Below, one piece after another: positions 43,147-54,649 of a stretch of DNA of 64,000 nt (position 1 is its first letter; each line of letters starts with the position of its first letter). A model generated the notes under the pieces. That model ran no database searches. It was not told where the DNA came from and saw only the letters and a program-made list of their open reading frames with translations. Both the position numbers and the translations under genes were made by a program. Source of the DNA: Ashinkailepas kermadecensis (Eukaryota; Arthropoda; Thecostraca; Neolepadidae); the NCBI GenBank assembly GCA_034440615.1, contig JAOTOM010005144.1, positions 483,501 to 547,500 of the forward strand, in the 5' to 3' direction.

Positions 43147-44790
43147 GAAACCTAAAATCTCTCTCGAGAACCAAAATCCAAGATAGGCCAGCTGGTCACA
43201 AAACGCCGCGAAGCCGGAACACCACCTGGAGGCTTCGACGTCGCGGGCGCAACGGAACGGCTACTGCCAACGTGCTCGCACTCGCAGCACGTTGGCAATA
43301 CAAAGGCACTCGCACTCGCAGCACGTCGGCAGGAATATACAAAGCCGGGTTGTGCCGAAGGCGTGCAAAGCAAGCCGCGCCAACGCCAGCTGACCAACCC
43401 CAAGAACACCCAGAAGACGAGCCGACGCCATTCTTGGCCGTCGAACCCAACCGACCACAATTCGCCTGATCAGCCTGCCACCAACTCGCCTACCTCTTCA
43501 CTACCGACTTCTAGCTCTGCTCTTCATCACCGACTTCTAGCCTGCTCTACATCTTCAACTCGACTTCAGGTTGGTCCGGCGGTGCCGCCACTCCCCCCCC
43601 CATTCCGCCGATATTTGTAATACGTGTTCACCTTTCTTTCCTAATCACAACGCCAAACCCTCGACCCACTACAATCACCAAACATGGACAACACACTGAA
43701 CACACCGACGGGTGACTTCATCCTCTGCTGCCGGGATGATTGGGAGCCCATGGGCTCCCTTGACCCCTGGACGGTGGAGGAGGAGATCACCCGTCGGACA
43801 CGACAGCCCCTACACGCACGCCAAATTCGTTCCGGGGCACTTCTAATCCAAGCATACAACTCCCACGACGCAGACATACTGAAACACATCACAGACATCA
43901 CTGGCATACCAATCACCATAGCACTATCCGCACCCCGGGGGGGGGGGGGGTGCCACGACACAACACCCACGTGCGCAAAATGTGCCGAACCACACAACAC
44001 AAATACATGCAACAGCAGCACACTACGCTGCGTCGGTTGCGGCGGAGACCACACCTCCCGGGACAGGGCCTGCCCTCGGTGGACGAGAGAGAAGGAGATT
44101 CTCCGTCTTGTCCACCTAGAGGGCTAGGCCCTGCCGCGGGTAAGGTCGTGGGTCGACGGCCAGCAGCCGACGCAGCCCACACATCATCACAAGGCGTCCA
44201 TGCACTCTACACAAACACAAACATCTCACACGACTACATCACCTACAAAACAAACACAGACAGACCCAGCAATCATTATCAGGCCGCAACCCAAGACACT
44301 AAAACAAAACAAACCCGGACACTACTCACCCACATAGGCACCACCCCCAGTACCACAACGCGGAACACGCAACCCATCACCAGTACCAGGCCCATCACAA
44401 CCATCACTAACACCCTACGCAGTACGCAAAAACCTACGCTTTCAATTCGAGACACTCACCGACTCAGACGACGACAACAGCTCAGACAACATCACTGTCA
44501 CTACCCACGCACCTACCACACGAGCAAACAAAAAAACAAACACCACCTCCACCAACAACAAACGACACACTCGCGCCAAAACCTCTCGACACTGAACAAC
44601 ATCCTAACAACTCCTTTCACCTAGACTCTCCCTACTCTGCCCATGATGTGTAAAAGATACTAAAAAAAGGGGAAAAAACAAAAAACAAAAACAAAACAAA
44701 GAACTAAGACAAGAAAAAACTAAACGGCCAAAACCAGGAAAAAACAAAACAAAAAGCAAACAAGCACAGAATAAAAAGAAAAGGCCCAAA
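43147..44790 (+). mobile_element. Gag-only non-LTR element C
   Basis: 5' leader (43147-43683, with a direct duplication of CTCGCACTCGCAGCACGT near 43278 and 43310), a gag frame (43684-44595), about 60 bp of 3' UTR, and a long A-rich tail (44660-44775). No endonuclease or RT follows. This makes it a short non-autonomous LINE derivative that would depend on a partner element for RT. Confidence 0.7.
43684..44595 (+). pseudogene. Gag-like ORF1 of element C with two in-frame TAGs
   Basis: ATG at 43684. Residues 1-90: a gag N-terminal domain (RQIRSGALLIQAYN, ITGIPITI). Then a run of G residues at the DNA level, PRGGGG, replacing the pre-knuckle region and first knuckle. Then CAKCAEPHNTNTC and CVGCGGDHTSRDRAC, two CCHC knuckles, and RWTREKEILRL. 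TAG at 44125; the same frame stays open as a Pro/Thr/Ser-rich tail to TAG 44335 and again to TGA 44593, ending with an acidic FETLTDSDDDNSSDN patch. The composition is coherent across both stops, so about 303 codons once made a single protein. Gag binds element RNA; here it is broken by the two stops. Confidence 0.75.
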
Positions 44791-45239
44791 GCAGTGTATA
44801 ATCGTATGTATATGTGTTCTTAAAATGTTCAAACGAACGGCGATGACCCGACATTACCCCCTCTCTACAACCCTTACGACATCGTCCGGACCACCTCTAA
44901 CATCACATCTATAAACACCTAAACAGCCGATATCACCTGACGGTGGCAGGCTGGGCAAATTAATCCAACAACAATATCTTATTTCAGAACAACTTGCGTG
45001 CGAAGCGTACCGAACAATTTGATGGTGGTGATCGAGAGGTGCCAGGGGGGCCGAAAAAATACACTACTCGCAAGAACTTCCATAAGAGAGAAGAACTTGT
45101 TTCAGGAGCGTTCCGTGCATGCACATAGGCGCACTGATACACTTTCAAAATATGTGTAAGAATATCTCACATGCATCTCTTCAAGTCTCTCACCCCCAAT
45201 GGCGACGAAAGCCATGTCGTTCAACCGTGTGCTCCTGCA
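44791..45239. other. No gene recognised
   Basis: Right flank of element C. Nothing recognised. Confidence 0.5.
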
Positions 45240-45245
45240 TTTTCT

Positions 45246-45448
45246 TCACGTCATATACAGATCCGCACAGTGACGTCACAGTGACGTCACATCCGATGAC
45301 GCGTGGCCGCGCGGCTCCCTTCGTGCTGCGTGCCTGCGCGCGTGTCGAGGAGCGTTCGGGCCGGACAGATCCGGAGCGACTTACCCCGACAGTATTACTC
45401 AGCATTCTGCAGACGGTGGTCGTGCCTGTTCGCCTCTCGAAACACAAC
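45246..45448 (+). promoter_or_regulatory. Double CRE followed by possible first exon
   Basis: CACGTCAT at 45247, then perfect TGACGTCA at 45271-45278 and 45282-45289 (11 bp apart), then GATGACGCG. An ATG at 45296 opens a GC-rich frame of about 50 codons (MTRGRAAPFVLRACARVEER...) that reaches a consensus donor AAC/GTGAGT at 45448. It could be a promoter with a short coding exon, or a CpG-rich regulatory island. On the minus strand the same island also has a donor-like GGGGTAAGTC near 45385, so direction is uncertain. No homology recognised. Confidence 0.3.
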
Positions 45449-46619
45449 GTGAGTTACCTTGCTGCGAACAGCTACATTGTTTAATGAACCCTGTGAATAA
45501 TGGGCAGAAATATTGGGTCGCCCCGTGCCAATACGAACTCCGGTATCACTTACCGCGTTTACATCAGCATTGAAACTTCCGAATGCCATGCGATTAGGAA
45601 ACTTGCGAAAATATTGCTATTGTAAGTGCCCTTCTGACATACAGAAACATCCGAAAAATGTAACAATATATTCGTAAGTATACGTAATCGCATCGTATTC
45701 CAAAGTTTCGCCGCTTATGCAGACAGTGTTTGTTGGTCAATGTCATGACCAACTGCCAGAAGTTGTTCATGACATTGATTTGATCCTGTGCACACACTGA
45801 TTCATCATTGAGTCGGGTTGATAGCATTGCTAATGCTATATTGCAGTTATTTTTTCACATAAACTGAACATAGGACATGAACGATCGTCTTGGCATTATT
45901 TGACTGCATTATCGAAAGTCAGAAGTGGTTCTAAATCCCCGTACGAAATATTCACATTTTGCGTGCAACATTTGCTGTTCTGAAAATGTTGTTCCGTCAA
46001 TTTTCTGCCTTTATTTTCGGACAAACAACAGTTGCAGGAGCCATACCGAACGCAGTTTACTGATTCGCTTGATTCCACTAGACAACGTGGGAAATATGGG
46101 ATGCATTGATGCAGTAGGCCCATGTTTATATACGAAAACATTGTCAGGAGTTATGAACGCCGCCGTGTTTCTTATCACACGCGCCAATTTCGGACACATA
46201 TGAAACACGTGCTATCAGAGTAACGCAGAAGCAGGTCCTCACTAAGTTCAGTATCTTAGCCGCACGGAAGATGGTTCTTAAGACCGGCTAATCCAAACCA
46301 CTGATTGAGCGATTTCAATATATTTCTCAGCACAGGTTATCACACGAAATCGTAACTGCGACGAGTTAGGACACTATGAACTGTATGAACTAACTAACCC
46401 GTATGCATGAGGCGTTTTAATTTATGCGTGGTGCTGGACATTACAACAAGATGGAGGAATACAAATAATGCATATCACACGTAAACACATGTCCTGTTGA
46501 AGCCATAGCCGCAGCACGTAACAGCGGATATAAAATACGATATATGTTTTCAATAACTCATAATTGTCTTCGGCCAATTGTTATCAGCACAGGTGGCAAA
46601 TACTGAAAACTTTGGGTCC
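45449..46619. other. No gene recognised
   Basis: AT-rich with short frames on both strands. No recognised feature. Confidence 0.5.
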
Positions 46620-46701
46620 GAAGCCCGGGACCGACCAGTCTGATGTGGCCAAGCCCGTTTGAAGCCCGGCACCGGCCAGTCTGATGTGACTAAGCCCGTT
46701 T
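46620..46701. repeat. 41-bp direct duplication
   Basis: Two copies of GAAGCCCGG(G/C)ACCG(A/G)CCAG then TCTGATGTG(G/A)C(C/T)AAGCCC; the third partial unit follows as GGGGTCGGTC. Confidence 0.85.
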
Positions 46702-48388
46702 GGGGTCGGTCAAAATGAACTGAAGACCGGTGAAATGACTGGCTGTTTTAATATTCCTTTTTAAACAAAAACGCAGCACCATTAATATCTTCTCTTTAAT
46801 TAACTAGAAATACTCAGCTCACACCAACCTGAAAAGCGTCGCTCACTTACAGAGGACAGAGTTAAACTTAACACGCGCACTGGAGAGAGAGGGGGGGGGG
46901 CGAAATCCGCCCATCCCTCCGATTTGTCGTACATAACTCCCGATTTTACCGGTCGATATACGCCATTTTGTGTACCTGCTTATAAATGTCCGGCACGTCG
47001 CTTAAAACAAGAAAAACTAAAATTGGCCGATAATTTGTCGGGTTAGAGGCCGTCAAAGTCAAAACATTTCGTAGCGTCAGACCACAAAAATCGGCGCTGA
47101 TGCGCTTCCCGTATATCGGCAAAATGGAAGTGTTCATGGCAATACTAGCGACTTGTTTGATGTATATTGTTATGCACTATTGCTTTAAGATCATGCTAGG
47201 TCACCGAGGTCAACTCAGGTCAAGTTCATGGCAGGTCAATGGAACCAAACTTGTTCAACTGGAAGGTTGTCATAAACGCAAATGACAGTCATGCGATTCA
47301 TGTCATTTTGCATGTTACTCTCTGCTGAAAACTTCTGTTTTTGTCATTGTGAACCTAAGCGTTTCCATATTTCATTAATGTACTCCAGCCCTTTCTACGT
47401 GAAGCCGACTGCGCCGGCCGCCTGCCGGTCCGGCGGGCGGCCCGGTTCCGGTAACTGGAACCGGTAACTGACCCGATAAAGTGCTGATATATAGGTGGCC
47501 TGAGGTCAAATGCCGGATCTATCATCCGTATTGTGTCATTGGTTATTTCCAAAACATCATTGATGCCCATTTGAAGCATTTAATCATAATCGCAGCGATC
47601 CATAACCATGTCAAGCCACACCACGCAAAGCAAGCCAAATATGACATATGTGACTTCATTTGACCTTGAAAATATTGACCTAAGGTCATGAAATTTGCAC
47701 ACAATAGAGATCACTACAAACCCATCTACCCTGAAAATGTCGTTACTCTAGCTATCATAGGAGCCGAGATCTTAGGGGGGAGGCGGAATCCGCCCCCCTC
47801 TCCAGTGTGCGTAATTTGCAAAGGCCCTCCATGGCGCGTGTTAATGTCCTATCAATACTTTCTTTTTGTATTGGCAGGTATTCATAGCAACACAATGCTG
47901 GTTCGAAAAGAATCCCTAGAACATGTAGGTATTTCCATTACCTGCCATCCTCAATGGCATCCAGGGAAGGAATAAAATTGGATAGCATTACCAAGCTTTA
48001 CCGAGTTCATATGCTTCAGTATTCAATAATCTATAAAATACTACACCATGTTAATAATAAGCAAACCACACCACTAGCGGATTCAGATGTCCAAACTGGC
48101 GTATTCTCCAGCCTCCAACAGTTATGGTAACGTACTACCTGTCAAAGCAATATGCATAAATGATCTGTCTTACCATAGCTCGTTGCGTCACGTTCATCTT
48201 CAGCCTGCCTCTTTGCTTCTAAACTTGATCTCGTTGTGGCTGTGAGCAGCCTGACCCAGCCAAAACATCAGGCAAACATTAATGATTATCATGTACGACA
48301 ATGAACTCGAAAAAAGCACCAGCTGTTGATATTAATGTTTACGACACTGGAAATCACAGCAAAGCATGGTCATCCGGATTTACCTGCC
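46702..48388. other. No gene recognised
   Basis: Two G-rich palindromic patches (GGGGGCGAAATCCGCCC near 46894; GGGAGGCGGAATCCGCCCCC near 47777) may belong to one repeat. TGACCTAAGGTCA, an everted AGGTCA pair, occurs at about 47677 and also near 13881. Confidence 0.45.
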
Positions 48389-48475
48389 GTCCCTCGCCGT
48401 CCCTCGCCATCCCTCGTCGTCCCTCGCCGGCCCTCGCCGTCCCTCGCTGTCCCTCGTCGTCCCTCGCCGGCCCTG
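48389..48475. repeat. 10-bp CGTCCCTCGC minisatellite
   Basis: Nine units of CGCCGTCCCT with GGCC and CATC variants. Confidence 0.95.
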
Positions 48476-49819
48476 ACAATCTAGGAGTTTCAATGAACAA
48501 ATGTGTGACAAGCGTAGCGAAGTGACCACGATGACCATTCATACAGTGACCGTCTAATGCACCAAACCTCCGTTTACTGCAACATTGATGGTATTCTGTA
48601 GTTCCATCACAAATGTACCTTTACCGCCCGTGAGCAAGTTATGCGGCCTGCCACTTTACCAAAGTATGTGCACTGGTTACGAAAGATACGTGACGGCGGC
48701 TGGGCTCGCAGACTGCTCCCGATCTCCATTCCGTCGCTGTAACTGGAATGAACCCTTCCCAGCCTCGAAAAATAACAAGTCGATTGATTTCTACTATGTG
48801 CGGAAAGAAAGACTTGATCTGCCCTGGTGTCTCAACAATTAACCTGAAATTCATGTATGGGATAGATTGGATTTGCACTTGGAGCTCCCGATGAGCAAAT
48901 ATTACAAGCTATCTAATTAGGAAAGTGACTAATGCCGAATAGGCAATTGAAATAGAGAATAGCTCTTCTAGCTTCAGGTATGCAAAATAAATGACAATAT
49001 TCTTCATAAGTCGATAAGCTAGAGTACTTATTTCGTTATAGCCCCTACGGTTACATTTTTATCACGGCGGAAAAAGCGGCGCGCTACCACGCGTCACAGT
49101 CTTCGTTCGTTTGAGGGTTAAACAATGCGAAAGCCCGGCATACATCATGTTGCAACTAAGTGATGTTACATCATTCATAGTTCATTGTTCTCAAATGTGT
49201 TTATTTATCGTACATACCAGGTATAACACCAACCAAATTTGTTTTCTTCTATTGAGCCTCACAGTCCACGCTGATTCTGGTCTTCACTGCCTGTCACGGC
49301 TGTCTCATCAAACTTCCCCATTGTATTTCCCTTGTTTTACTAGACAGGCCTCTAGGGAGCGTGTAGCCTTTGACGTAACAAATCATGCTTATCATGTAAA
49401 TTACCGGCGAAGGCCAGAAATTGCAAGTGAGACAGGCTGAACGAGTCGCTTCGTTTGTCGTTCAAGACGGTTTTGACAGTGTGTACACCTCTGGTCATGC
49501 CAAACGCCACTGACCATCGAGAGTCCACACCGTGACGTCTGGTGGCTTCCAGAACAGCACAGGAAGAAAGACGGAGAATGCTAATTCGCCAAGTTGCCCT
49601 TTATTGGCAGGAGGGGACGGTGGGGAGAAGGGTGTCAATGTTTTGGTGCAAAACTGATCGACACCTGACACAAAAAAATATGTACACGCTAGTTTGTCGC
49701 ATGGAGTTTTGTTGCGGGAAGTAAATATTTTGTTTTAATTCGTCCGCATTTGAATAACCAAGCTGCTCAAATTTAAAGTTGTATGCATGATGTGTCAACC
49801 TTAATAATTGGCGATGGGG
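48476..49819. other. No gene recognised
   Basis: Open frames at 48585-48842 and 49111-49440 have no recognised domain. Confidence 0.5.
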
Positions 49820-50155
49820 ACCCTAACGGCATAAAGGTAGGCCGAGGGCGGAGGTACATGAGGACACGTGCGACAAAAGGGTAGGACGAAGGCGGGGAGA
49901 ATCAGGACGCGCAGCAGAAGGGTAGAATAAAGGTAGGGGAGAATCAGGACTCGCGGCAGAAGAGAAGGACGCAGATGGAAGTACATAAGGACACGTGCAA
50001 TAGAAGGGTAAGCCGAAGGCGGGAAGAATCAGGATGCGCGGCCGAAGGAGGGTAGGATGGGGCGCGGAGGTACATGATGTCACGTGCGACAGAAGGGTAG
50101 GAAAGAGGGTGGAGGTACATGATGACACGTGCGACAGAAAGTAGGACAGAAGGCG
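49820..50155. repeat. Imperfect 40-60 bp minisatellite
   Basis: About seven units mixing GGTACATGAGGACACGTGCG, ACAGAAGGGTAGGA and GGGAGAATCAGGACGCG blocks. The purine-rich strand explains the Pro/Leu-rich minus frames. Confidence 0.85.
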
Positions 50156-50823
50156 AGGAAAATGAGATGAGCTAGCAGTTTTGAGGCGTCATACAACACA
50201 CGAGTGCCTGAAGCATGTTACAGCACCGGTGATGATCTTCAGCTGCATTCCGCAGTATAAAGCAGTATTAAGTATACATGACACATGGCACCATTATTAA
50301 GTTTTCGCATCCTGCTTTATCTGATCAATAATATCGTGCTGCAGTAATGGACCTCCAAAATCAGAGCATGCCAGCAGATAGTAACTCTAAATATCCTTCA
50401 TGTAAATACACTGGCGAGAAAATGGGAAAAGTTCAAAGATCTTACTACGAATATCACAAAATATTGTAATGGCAATGTCTGCTCTGCCCGAGCCTTGACC
50501 AGTACTACTTCCCCGCAGGTTTGCATTTCTATGAAAACTTGCTGGCATCGTGACTTGAGTAGGAATTTCACGGCAATATTCACATATTTATAGATAGTGT
50601 ATTAACGCACGATGCGTTAGCTGACACACTAAATCGAAGTGCACATGCCACCAAAAAATCGTTATAGTACAACGGAAAACATTTGTGAACCTCACACTAG
50701 TATCTCATCTCTGTCCGATCGGCAAAAAATAAAGGCATTGGCACGCACCCAGGACACTTTTACCTGTAAAATCCACAACAAAGGGATTGCTTTATGCAAC
50801 TGCTAGGCAAACAATGGCACTGT
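50156..50823. other. No gene recognised
   Basis: AT-rich; no recognised feature. Confidence 0.5.
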
Positions 50824-51333
50824 TCAAATTCCTGCCGTCTCCATCTCACGACATACGGTCGCTTCTGAGCGTGACTTTCCGGCCCGCCCGGCGGGCCGCC
50901 TAGTTGAGCGTGACCGGCGTGGCAGTCCACTGTCGTCGTGACAGACCGCAGCATGCCGTCCCATCTCCGGATTGTCACAGAAGTCATTCCTTAACCGCCA
51001 TTTGATGTTGCCTTGGCGCCTATGATTCCATATCTCGTATTTCACCTGGTTCGGCCAGGGCGTGAACAAATTCGATGATGTGGGCGAAGGTGGTGAGCGA
51101 TCCACGGACGGTGATCCAGTGCTCCTTCTTAATTCCGAAGCGGTAAAGAGGGGTGGAGATCCTCGGCGACGCACTATTTCGTGATCCGGTCCCTCCTGCG
51201 GATGGCGAATGGAACCCGGTTGTGTTCCTCTTTTGCCGTTTTGTTTTTGAATGTACCGTGGGCGGCCACCGGAGATTCGCTCAGCATCACCGTCTGCCTG
51301 TGGTGCCTGCTCCTGAACTAGCCGCACCTCCAT
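50824..51333 (-). CDS. Unrecognised GC-rich frame, possible exon
   Basis: Minus-strand ATG at 51333 opens 169 codons rich in Arg, Ser, Pro and Gln (RSPPSPTSSNLFTPWPNQ). An AG/GTGAAA donor-like site follows PWPNQ at about 51045, so an exon could end there. The plus strand has comparable open frames, and no domain is recognised. The GC content is higher than the flanks, as in the FADD-like and neuropeptide exons, which is the only positive argument. Confidence 0.18.
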   Translation of the reverse strand: MEVRLVQEQAPQADGDAERISGGRPRYIQKQNGKRGTQPGSIRHPQEGPDHEIVRRRGSPPLFTASELRRSTGSPSVDRSPPSPTSSNLFTPWPNQVKYEIWNHRRQGNIKWRLRNDFCDNPEMGRHAAVCHDDSGLPRRSRSTRRPAGRAGKSRSEATVCREMETAGI

Positions 51334-52015
51334 CGAGGTGGGAGCCGTCGTTTGTTTTTGTAAATCAGCACTGGGTGGGATGTCTGATACGACAGAACTT
51401 GGCAGTTGGCGCTCTGCTAACCGTCACGGCTCTGGCGAGCTTCAGGGGTGGGAAAGACGATTGGTGCTCGTGGGTGGCGCGCTGCTCGATGTTCGTCGTG
51501 GGAGAATGTTCGCCAGTGCGTCATGCTTCTCCGGACTAGTCTTTGTAAGCTTTGCAACATTATCGTTCCAACTCTCACCGCCTTCCCCTACCTGTGAATG
51601 ACGAAATGACATCCTACACAAACATATTAATTAGAAGGAGAAATGCAGATTCGAAATATCATACTCACCTGCCGTGCCACTGGGTACACTCTTCAGTAGC
51701 TGGATTAGCTTTTCGTTGATGTATATCTTTGCCCATTTGGTCTAACCCATGGCAACGCATATATCGTAGGGATTCATAGACGTTGGGAACAATCTCCTGG
51801 GAAATATGCACCGTGGTTTATTTGATCTGCTTGCTGGCTGAGCTACAATAATTACCACCTTGATGTTCCCTCGAGACTCCACGAACCTTTCCCCTATGGG
51901 GTAGCTGTAACACATCAGGAAAACAGAGTCCATGCATAAATAGTTGTTTATGTTGATTCATTTCACGGAAGGAGAAAAGATCATACTGTAATATATATCC
52001 GCTGCGTTTCCTTGT
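51334..52015. other. No gene recognised
   Basis: Nothing recognised apart from the shadow frames of the preceding GC-rich patch. Confidence 0.45.
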
Positions 52016-52129
52016 CGGTGTTGGTCGATAGGTCCGTCAGTCCATCGGTTCGATAGGTCCGTCAGTCCATCGGTTCGATAGGTCCGTCAGTCCATCTGTT
52101 CGATAGGTCCGTCAGTCCATCTGTTCGAT
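52016..52129. repeat. 25-bp minisatellite
   Basis: Four to five units of TTCGATAGGTCCGTCAGTCC plus ATCGG or ATCTG. Confidence 0.95.
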
Positions 52130-52221
52130 CCGAGACAAGAATCACCGCCTCAAGATGTCTGCAGCAACAGGCGATGCGGAGAAGGTTCGCCACCAGACAC
52201 GGATCAGACGCAGACTGCGCC

Positions 52222-52550
52222 GCCCCGGTAGCTCAGTTGGTTAGAGCGCTGGCCTGCTCTGGTCTCCCCTGTCCTGGCAACGCAGGGTTCGAGTCGCTTC
52301 GCGCGCTCGCATTTAGCCCCCGGCTGGGAGGGTCAGTTGGCAGCTGGCCCGATAAGGCCGGGGGCGAGCTACCGGGCGGCCGTGCCGATGCATTGACGGC
52401 ACGTTAAGCTTTCGGTCAAAATTCTGCCGTTGAACTGCAATTCATGGGTCGGGTGGTGGGGCCAGGGTTCACGCAACAAGCTCTGCTTAGCAATAGAACC
52501 CTGGTTCAACCATCCCAACAAGAACTCGAATTAATTTTTTTTTTTAAACT
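52222..52550 (+). mobile_element. tRNA-derived SINE
   Basis: Starts GCCCCGGTAGCTCAGTTGGT with a clear Pol III A box (TAGCTCAGTTGGTTAGAGC, 52229-52247) and B box (GGTTCGAGTC, 52286-52295). The anticodon arm is replaced by an insertion and cannot fold as a tRNA, so it is a SINE head and not a tRNA gene. A GC-rich body of about 230 bp follows (GGGCGAGCTACCGGGCGGCC), ending AGAACTCGAATTAA and T11. It would be transcribed by Pol III and moved by a LINE partner. Confidence 0.8.
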
Positions 52551-54245
52551 GTCTTTTTCTTGTCTGTAGTTGTCATAGTTTCTGAGTATCATCGTTGGCC
52601 TTAGAGTGGGTTCCATAATTTGAGATCTCTTAAAATCCAGGCAGGTTTTCAAAGCATAGTGCCCTGGTTGATGGCCATCGCATATAGCGGATATTCCCAC
52701 CCCGAAGCAAGGTGATGTGGCCGAGTTCGTTGCCTCTTTGTGTGCAAACGTAACACATGAATCACGTTATTTCAAACCAAAACAGATAACTTTGTGTTCT
52801 AATTTCAAATTGGCATTCCTTTAAAACAAAAACCAGCCTTTCTGCTGGCCACTTCTTCAGATATTTACGATCACTTTTGGAGTAAGACTGAGCTGCATGG
52901 ACTGATGCTGCTAAAGCTGATCGGGATGTCCTCGAACGGATTCAGCACAAAGTCTTGATTTGACTTGCATCTTGGTAGATTGGCCAATCCCATCCGCAAT
53001 CTCTTGGCATGGGCGTCGCTACCACTGGGGTCTCTGAGACTAGGACCAAATCCTGGGCTTTTTTGTATGGTCCAACCCCACATGGAAAACTGGTAAACTT
53101 CTGGAAAATAAGGCATCTTCATGGTATTTCCGAGTTCCTGAATCAGGCCACATGTGAATTCAGTGCAAGTGGACTCGCTCGACGGACCCGCCACGGATCC
53201 ACCGGGCGGGTTTCCGTCTCGGTCAATGCCACCATGACCCGTGGCGTGGGGGACTAGTGGGCATGCCTGTCTGACCTGTCCTTAAGGACGTGCTACCTCT
53301 GAAATGGTTATACAGATATTGCAGAGCATTGTGCAAAGCAACAAACTTGATTTTCCTCTTCCTCCACGCCAGCACCGGAACAATCATCTTCATTGCGGCT
53401 TTGGTACCAGCTGCTGAATCAAATGTTCCCCATATAGCAATAACAATAGCCATTGGAACGGCAGGAACGCCAGCCCGTAAAGGTTTAAAGGTGTGGTTTG
53501 GACCTGCGTGATAACATACCATTTAATATCCGCCAGAAACGTCATTTTATATCTACGACTGCGAGGTGAAGGGGAACGGCTGCTTGTATCTGAGTTAGAT
53601 AGGAACATAGGAATGCAGGAATAGCGGAGGCGGGGTTTTTGAGGAGCTGAACTGAAAATACTGATCGCAAGAATAAAAACAGATAAATGTTGGGACTCCA
53701 AAATCAAAGTTGTCGAAATCGGGGGATGGGAACATAAAACAATCATGACCTTACCACTCTAGCTTGAAAAGTGCTTCTGCGTCCTGGGATTCGACACCAC
53801 CTAGAAACTGACGGTGGCCACGCCATTGTCTCTTGGCTGCCACAACCTACTGAGATATTCCATATTCCAATATTTATACAATATGATATATATTTCAATA
53901 TCCCTACTGTGGAGTGGAAGCGAGCTCCGCCTCACCTACTCTTATCGAAGAGTACTTGTGCCGGTCATGTTGGCAACGTGTGACTGCAAGTGCTTCTCTC
54001 AGCGCTCCACGTCGAACCCCCCCTCCCCCCTCGATACTACACTGTTTGTTGAGCCTCATGGCCGTATAAATGCTGTAAGGAATGGACCATTTGGTACCAC
54101 GGGAGTAACGAATTCTTGCTTATGGACTACAGACACATACAATTATGTCATGTGTCATTGACTTGCTTTAGGGTAAACGTCCTGCCACATGTGAGAGTGA
54201 CATTTCGTTCGCTGAGATGTTTGTGAACTTCATTTATTTTATGCA
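52551..54245. other. No gene recognised; 5' flank of NPF
   Basis: Short open frames without family signatures. A small GC-rich patch at 53175-53260 has no recognised feature. Confidence 0.5.
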
Positions 54246-54251
54246 TGCGCA

Positions 54252-54345
54252 TGACGTCAGACATATTGTCGACTTTACCTGTCAATTGGTGATGACGCAT
54301 TTATAAACATTAGATAATAAACGTCGTTTCCAGTTTCGTGTTCAG
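54252..54345 (+). promoter_or_regulatory. NPF core promoter: CRE, TATA, initiator
   Basis: Perfect CRE TGACGTCA at 54252-54259, TATAAA at 54302-54307, and initiator-like CCAGTTT with its A at 54332 (30 bp after the TATA start) or TTCAGC at 54341. A CRE upstream suggests cAMP/CREB control, common in neuropeptide genes. Transcription start is predicted at about 54332-54343, leaving a 70-80 nt 5' UTR. Confidence 0.6.
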
Positions 54346-54414
54346 CGCCAACAAGCAGAATGTGTAGCGGCACACGAGAGCTGACACTCCGAGTGTGTGC
54401 TGTGTGAACAGGCG

Positions 54415-54593
54415 ATGTACCGGACCGTACTGCTGCTGGTCATGCTGGCGTCCCTGCTGGCCGCCCGACAGCTGGCGGCCGCCCAGCCGCCGAGCGTGCT
54501 GTCACGCTCCACACGCGACCGAGAGAACATGGCCAAGACACTGCACATGCTGCGCCAACTGGACGACTTCTATGCGAAACTCTCCAGACCACG
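54415..54593 (+). CDS. NPF: Neuropeptide F precursor, first coding exon
   Basis: Secreted neuropeptide of the NPY/NPF family, acting through NPF receptors in feeding and related behaviours. ATG at 54415 (a preceding in-frame ATG at 54397 would add six residues, but MYRTVLLLV starts a standard signal peptide). Residues 1-23 are hydrophobic and end RQLAAA; mature peptide probably starts near QPPSVLS. Then MAKTLHMLRQLDDFYAKL and SRPR, matching the family pattern MA..L..L..LD.YY....RPRF. The exon ends at CCACG/GTATGC (donor at 54594), a phase-2 intron inside the Arg codon of RPRF; that intron position is conserved in NPF/NPY genes. The next exon should supply F-G-K/R and the C-terminal peptide; I found no credible candidate before 64000, so it is outside the window or too short to see. 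Reading through the donor would give RPRY, an artefact. Confidence 0.82.
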
Positions 54594-54649
54594 GTATGCG
54601 TTCTCACAATGGACGACATGTTATCGGAGATTAATTCGACACAAAGGAT

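Noticed and set aside
50824..51539. Gene in the GC-rich patch
   Set aside because: Open frames on both strands, no domain and no clear promoter; kept only as a low-confidence possible exon.
52222..52300. Functional tRNA gene
   Set aside because: A and B boxes are present, but the anticodon arm cannot fold and a 230-bp body follows; it is a SINE head.
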